Part shown: piece by piece, positions 62,017 to 64,000 of the stretch
Position numbering within the stretch: the stretch's first letter is position 1
How the letters are laid out: each line of letters starts with the position of its first letter
DNA from: Pseudomonas kribbensis
Lineage (GTDB): Bacteria > Pseudomonadota > Gammaproteobacteria > Pseudomonadales > Pseudomonadaceae
Length of the DNA stretch: 64,000 bases
NCBI RefSeq assembly: GCF_003352185.1
Contig: NZ_CP029608.1
Location: 2,604,001 to 2,668,000, forward strand
Reading direction: 5' to 3'
Program-made: the position numbers and the translations under genes
The notes under the pieces: generated by a model
Seen by the model: the letters and a program-made list of their open reading frames with translations, nothing else
Database searches by the model: none
What the model was told of the DNA's origin: nothing

Positions 62017-62781
62017 TTACTGAGTGATGGCTTTGCGATTGCCGACGCTGATCTGCGCGACGGTGACCAGCAGGACGATGACGCAGAGGAATATCGCGCT
62101 GGTCCAGGTCGCGCCCATGCCGAGGCCGCCGTAGGTCTTGGCCTGAGTCAGCAGGTCGCCGAGGGACGCGCCGAAGGGGCGGGTCAGGATGTAGGCGATC
62201 CAGAACGTCAGCACGGTGTTGGCACCCAGACGCCAGGCGATCAGGGTGGCCGCGATCAACGCGCCGAAGATCACTGCGCCGACGGTGAAGCCCAGGCCCA
62301 GTGCTTCGGTGGCCAGGTCGCCGGCGGCGGTGCCGAGGGCAAAGGTGCAGAGCACCGTGGCCCAATAGAACAGCTCCCGGCGCGGGGTGACGATTTCGCG
62401 GATCGACAGGCTGCGTTCGGTCCGGTACCAGATCAGGAAGTTGACCACCAGCAACACAGAGAACACCGCCGTGCTGGTGTAGAGGCTGACATCCAGCATG
62501 TCGGTCAGGATGTCGGTGATCTGCGTGCCGACGATGCTCACCAGCACCACGGTCAGCCAGTAGATCCAGGGGGTGTAGGCCTTGGTACGCATTTGGGTGA
62601 ACAGCGCGATGGCCAGCAGCGCGGCCATGCCGAGGCTGGTCGGGCCGGCGCCGAAACCTGCGTCCACGGCCAGAAAGTCGGCACCGGTTTCACCCACGGT
62701 CGTGGACAGGATCTTGATCACCCAGAAGGACAGCGTCACTTCGGGCACTTTGTTGAGCCAGTCGGCTATGGCGGGTTTCAT
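62017..62781 (-). CDS. Integral membrane protein of unknown function (COG4705-like)
   Basis: A 254-aa protein with about seven to eight hydrophobic helices. An internal duplication is suggested by matching segments [19 protein letters not shown] near residue 19 and [19 protein letters not shown] near 207, each followed by further helices. This resembles the uncharacterised COG4705 membrane family. GGAGAGG lies about 10 bases before ATG 62781. It is the first gene of the pair with the lipoprotein, next to the OmpR/kinase genes, which may regulate it. Confidence 0.75.
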   Translation of the reverse strand: MKPAIADWLNKVPEVTLSFWVIKILSTTVGETGADFLAVDAGFGAGPTSLGMAALLAIALFTQMRTKAYTPWIYWLTVVLVSIVGTQITDILTDMLDVSLYTSTAVFSVLLVVNFLIWYRTERSLSIREIVTPRRELFYWATVLCTFALGTAAGDLATEALGLGFTVGAVIFGALIAATLIAWRLGANTVLTFWIAYILTRPFGASLGDLLTQAKTYGGLGMGATWTSAIFLCVIVLLVTVAQISVGNRKAITQ

Positions 62782-62871
62782 GGGTGGATGGCCTCTCCTG
62801 AGCAGCGCTGAATGTGCGCAGGAGAGAAGGTATCCAGTGAAACTTAGCTGAGCCTGAGGGGCTGGCGATTG

Positions 62872-63741
62872 TTAGCGCAGCGGCACGTAAATATCCGTTT
62901 GCCACTGCTCCTGCGGAGTCTCGGGACTGATGCTCAAGTACTCGAAAAACAGCGGGTGATCGCGCAGTTCTTCACCGCTGGCGGGCAGCCAGTCGCGGTA
63001 GACCGGGTAGATGGTTTCACCGATGTGATCGGTTGAACCGGTGTGACGCACCACCGCGCAACGGCCGGCAGGAATGCTCAGCTCGCGGACGTTGAACTCA
63101 TTCGGCGCCACCGCTTCACGGATTTCGCCGCAGATCGCGAAATGAAAATCCTCCGGTGGCGTCGTGTCGGGATTGCCGTAAGGAATCCCGAAGGTGCGGC
63201 TCGATGTCACCGGCGACTGCCCGCTCTGCTGGCGCCACTGGATGAAGCGTTGCACGCTTTGATTGACGAGGCCTGGTGGCCCACGGTGATCGAGTGCAGC
63301 GACCTGGACTCCGGGGAAGTCGACGATTCGTACCTGCATGGTAATGCTCCTTGAAAAGTGAGGTATGGCGAAGACCGTGTGCCAGACGCTCCAGTCCGGA
63401 GCCTTGCGAAATGCCCCCGGCGAAGTGCCGAAGGCTCGCTTGAATGCCCTGGAAAACGCTTCGGGACTTTCGAACCCCGCGTCGAGCGTGGCTTCCATCA
63501 CCGAATGGTCGGGCAGGGTGCTCAAACGGTGCGCGGCGCGGCGCAGGCGCATCAACTGCACATAGCGCGAGACGGGCACGCCGACGTAACCCGTGAACTG
63601 CCGGTGAAAGTGGAACTCGGAAAAGTTCGCCACCTGGCTCAGCGTTTTCACCGACAGATCGCCCTCAAGATTGGCGTCGATGTAGGCGAGTACGACGGTG
63701 AAGCGCTTCGCGTAGGCAGTTTGCGTCGGTGCGTCGGGCAC
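62872..63741 (-). CDS. AraC-type regulator with GyrI-like effector domain
   Basis: A 289-aa regulator. The N-terminal AraC DNA-binding domain is FTVVLAYIDANLEGDLSVKTLSQVANFSEFHFHRQF and continues to GTSPGAFRK. The C-terminal GyrI/SbmC-like ligand-binding domain follows (VRIVDFPGVQVAALDHRGPP, GIPYGNPD, IPAGRCAVVRHTGS). The start is GTG 63741, with AGGAG 9 bases upstream. MarA/Rob- and BmrR-type proteins of this build sense small drugs or toxins. No adjacent exporter is visible inside the window. Confidence 0.88.
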   Translation of the reverse strand: MPDAPTQTAYAKRFTVVLAYIDANLEGDLSVKTLSQVANFSEFHFHRQFTGYVGVPVSRYVQLMRLRRAAHRLSTLPDHSVMEATLDAGFESPEAFSRAFKRAFGTSPGAFRKAPDWSVWHTVFAIPHFSRSITMQVRIVDFPGVQVAALDHRGPPGLVNQSVQRFIQWRQQSGQSPVTSSRTFGIPYGNPDTTPPEDFHFAICGEIREAVAPNEFNVRELSIPAGRCAVVRHTGSTDHIGETIYPVYRDWLPASGEELRDHPLFFEYLSISPETPQEQWQTDIYVPLR

Positions 63742-63863
63742 GGTGTGAAGCTCCTGGAGTAACGGTCGGCCCTAGAATCGTCGAAAGCGGCGTACAGATA
63801 CCTAGCCGGACTTGCTCAGGGTTTGACCTCTTCAGGCATTACATCCGAACGACCCTGCGCGAA

Positions 63864-64000
63864 TCAATCGCGCGCCTGAGCGACGATTGCAAAGTTGCCC
63901 GGGGCTTTCTCCAGCAATCCGAGGAATCTCACCAGATCCACTGTGCTGCCATCGACCTTCAGGTCTTTGGACGTGAGCGCGTCCTTGAACCCCGCCGTGC
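63864..64000 (-). CDS. 3' end of a gene, possibly alkyl/aryl sulfatase C-terminus (partial)
   Basis: The last 44 codons of a minus-strand gene enter from the right edge and stop at TGA (63864-63866). The visible peptide (FKDALTSKDLKVDGSTVDLVRFLGLL...) resembles the SCP2-like C-terminal domain of metallo-beta-lactamase alkyl sulfatases (SdsA1 type). The fragment is too short for a firm call, and the rest lies outside the window. Confidence 0.45.
   Translation of the reverse strand, partial: TAGFKDALTSKDLKVDGSTVDLVRFLGLLEKAPGNFAIVAQARD

Noticed and set aside
1-64000. CRISPR arrays, tRNA or rRNA genes, insertion sequences, phage attachment sites
   Set aside because: No regularly spaced repeats, transposase or integrase frames, or tRNA-like cloverleaf sequences were recognised by reading; a covariance-model search was not possible here.

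Overview
The window looks like a chromosomal stretch of a Pseudomonas of the fluorescens group. It is GC-rich with tightly packed genes, and the gene repertoire is typical of soil pseudomonads: small-subunit catalase, Ohr, KUP transporter, many LysR/AraC regulators, PAS-histidine kinase/FixJ systems and a large NRPS locus. No rRNA, tRNA, CRISPR array, IS element or prophage was recognised. The genus call is inference from gene content, not from a marker gene.

Layout. (1) 0.1-6.6 kb: a short-chain dehydrogenase, a large winged-helix/NB-ARC/TPR-like regulator, and a minus-strand signalling operon (PAS histidine kinase, receiver-only regulator, FixJ-type regulator). (2) 6.9-16.3 kb: quinone oxidoreductase, MFS transporter, a cassette of four probably exported proteins (epoxide-hydrolase-like, alpha/beta hydrolase, cytochrome P460, second alpha/beta hydrolase), an MFS/AraC divergent pair and a creatininase-family hydrolase. 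(3) 16.3-18.8 kb: catalase, Ohr and a sigma-factor gene that lacks region 4. (4) 19.6-43.6 kb: the main feature, one six-gene operon for a nonribosomal peptide/polyketide. (5) 43.6-47.1 kb: SGNH hydrolase, GSCFA protein, GNAT acetyltransferase and a zinc alcohol dehydrogenase. (6) 47.2-54.0 kb: a LysR regulator divergent from an operon coding a PxpABC-like lactamase, its own biotin carboxylase and biotin carrier, and an NCS1 permease. (7) 54.2-63.8 kb: an exported hydrolase, a cupin/carboxymuconolactone-decarboxylase fusion, LysR, Kup, an OmpR/histidine kinase pair, a lipoprotein, a membrane protein, an AraC/GyrI-type regulator, and the last 44 codons of a possible alkyl sulfatase.

The biosynthetic operon. 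NRPS1 (2999 aa) reads A-T-C-A-T-Cy-A-T-Ox. NRPS2 (1370 aa) reads TubC docking domain-C-A-T-TE. The hybrid NRPS3 (3031 aa) reads A-T-C-A-T-KS-KR-ACP-TE and has no acyltransferase between KS and KR. These are followed by an unknown Ala-rich protein, an MbtH-like protein and a TauD-like 2-oxoglutarate dioxygenase. Specificity residues read by eye suggest Arg (loading), a Pro-like residue and Cys (thiazole through Cy plus Ox) on NRPS1, an unassigned residue on NRPS2, and Val/Ile then Pro on NRPS3, followed by a reduced two-carbon extension. There are two starter modules and two thioesterases, so the operon seems to build two chains. The half made by NRPS3 plus TauD has the logic of the detoxin/rimosamide core (Val, hydroxylated Pro, malonate, ketoreduction). 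The likely product is a thiazole peptide joined to a detoxinine-like unit. No acyltransferase, phosphopantetheinyl transferase, exporter or dedicated regulator is encoded beside the operon.
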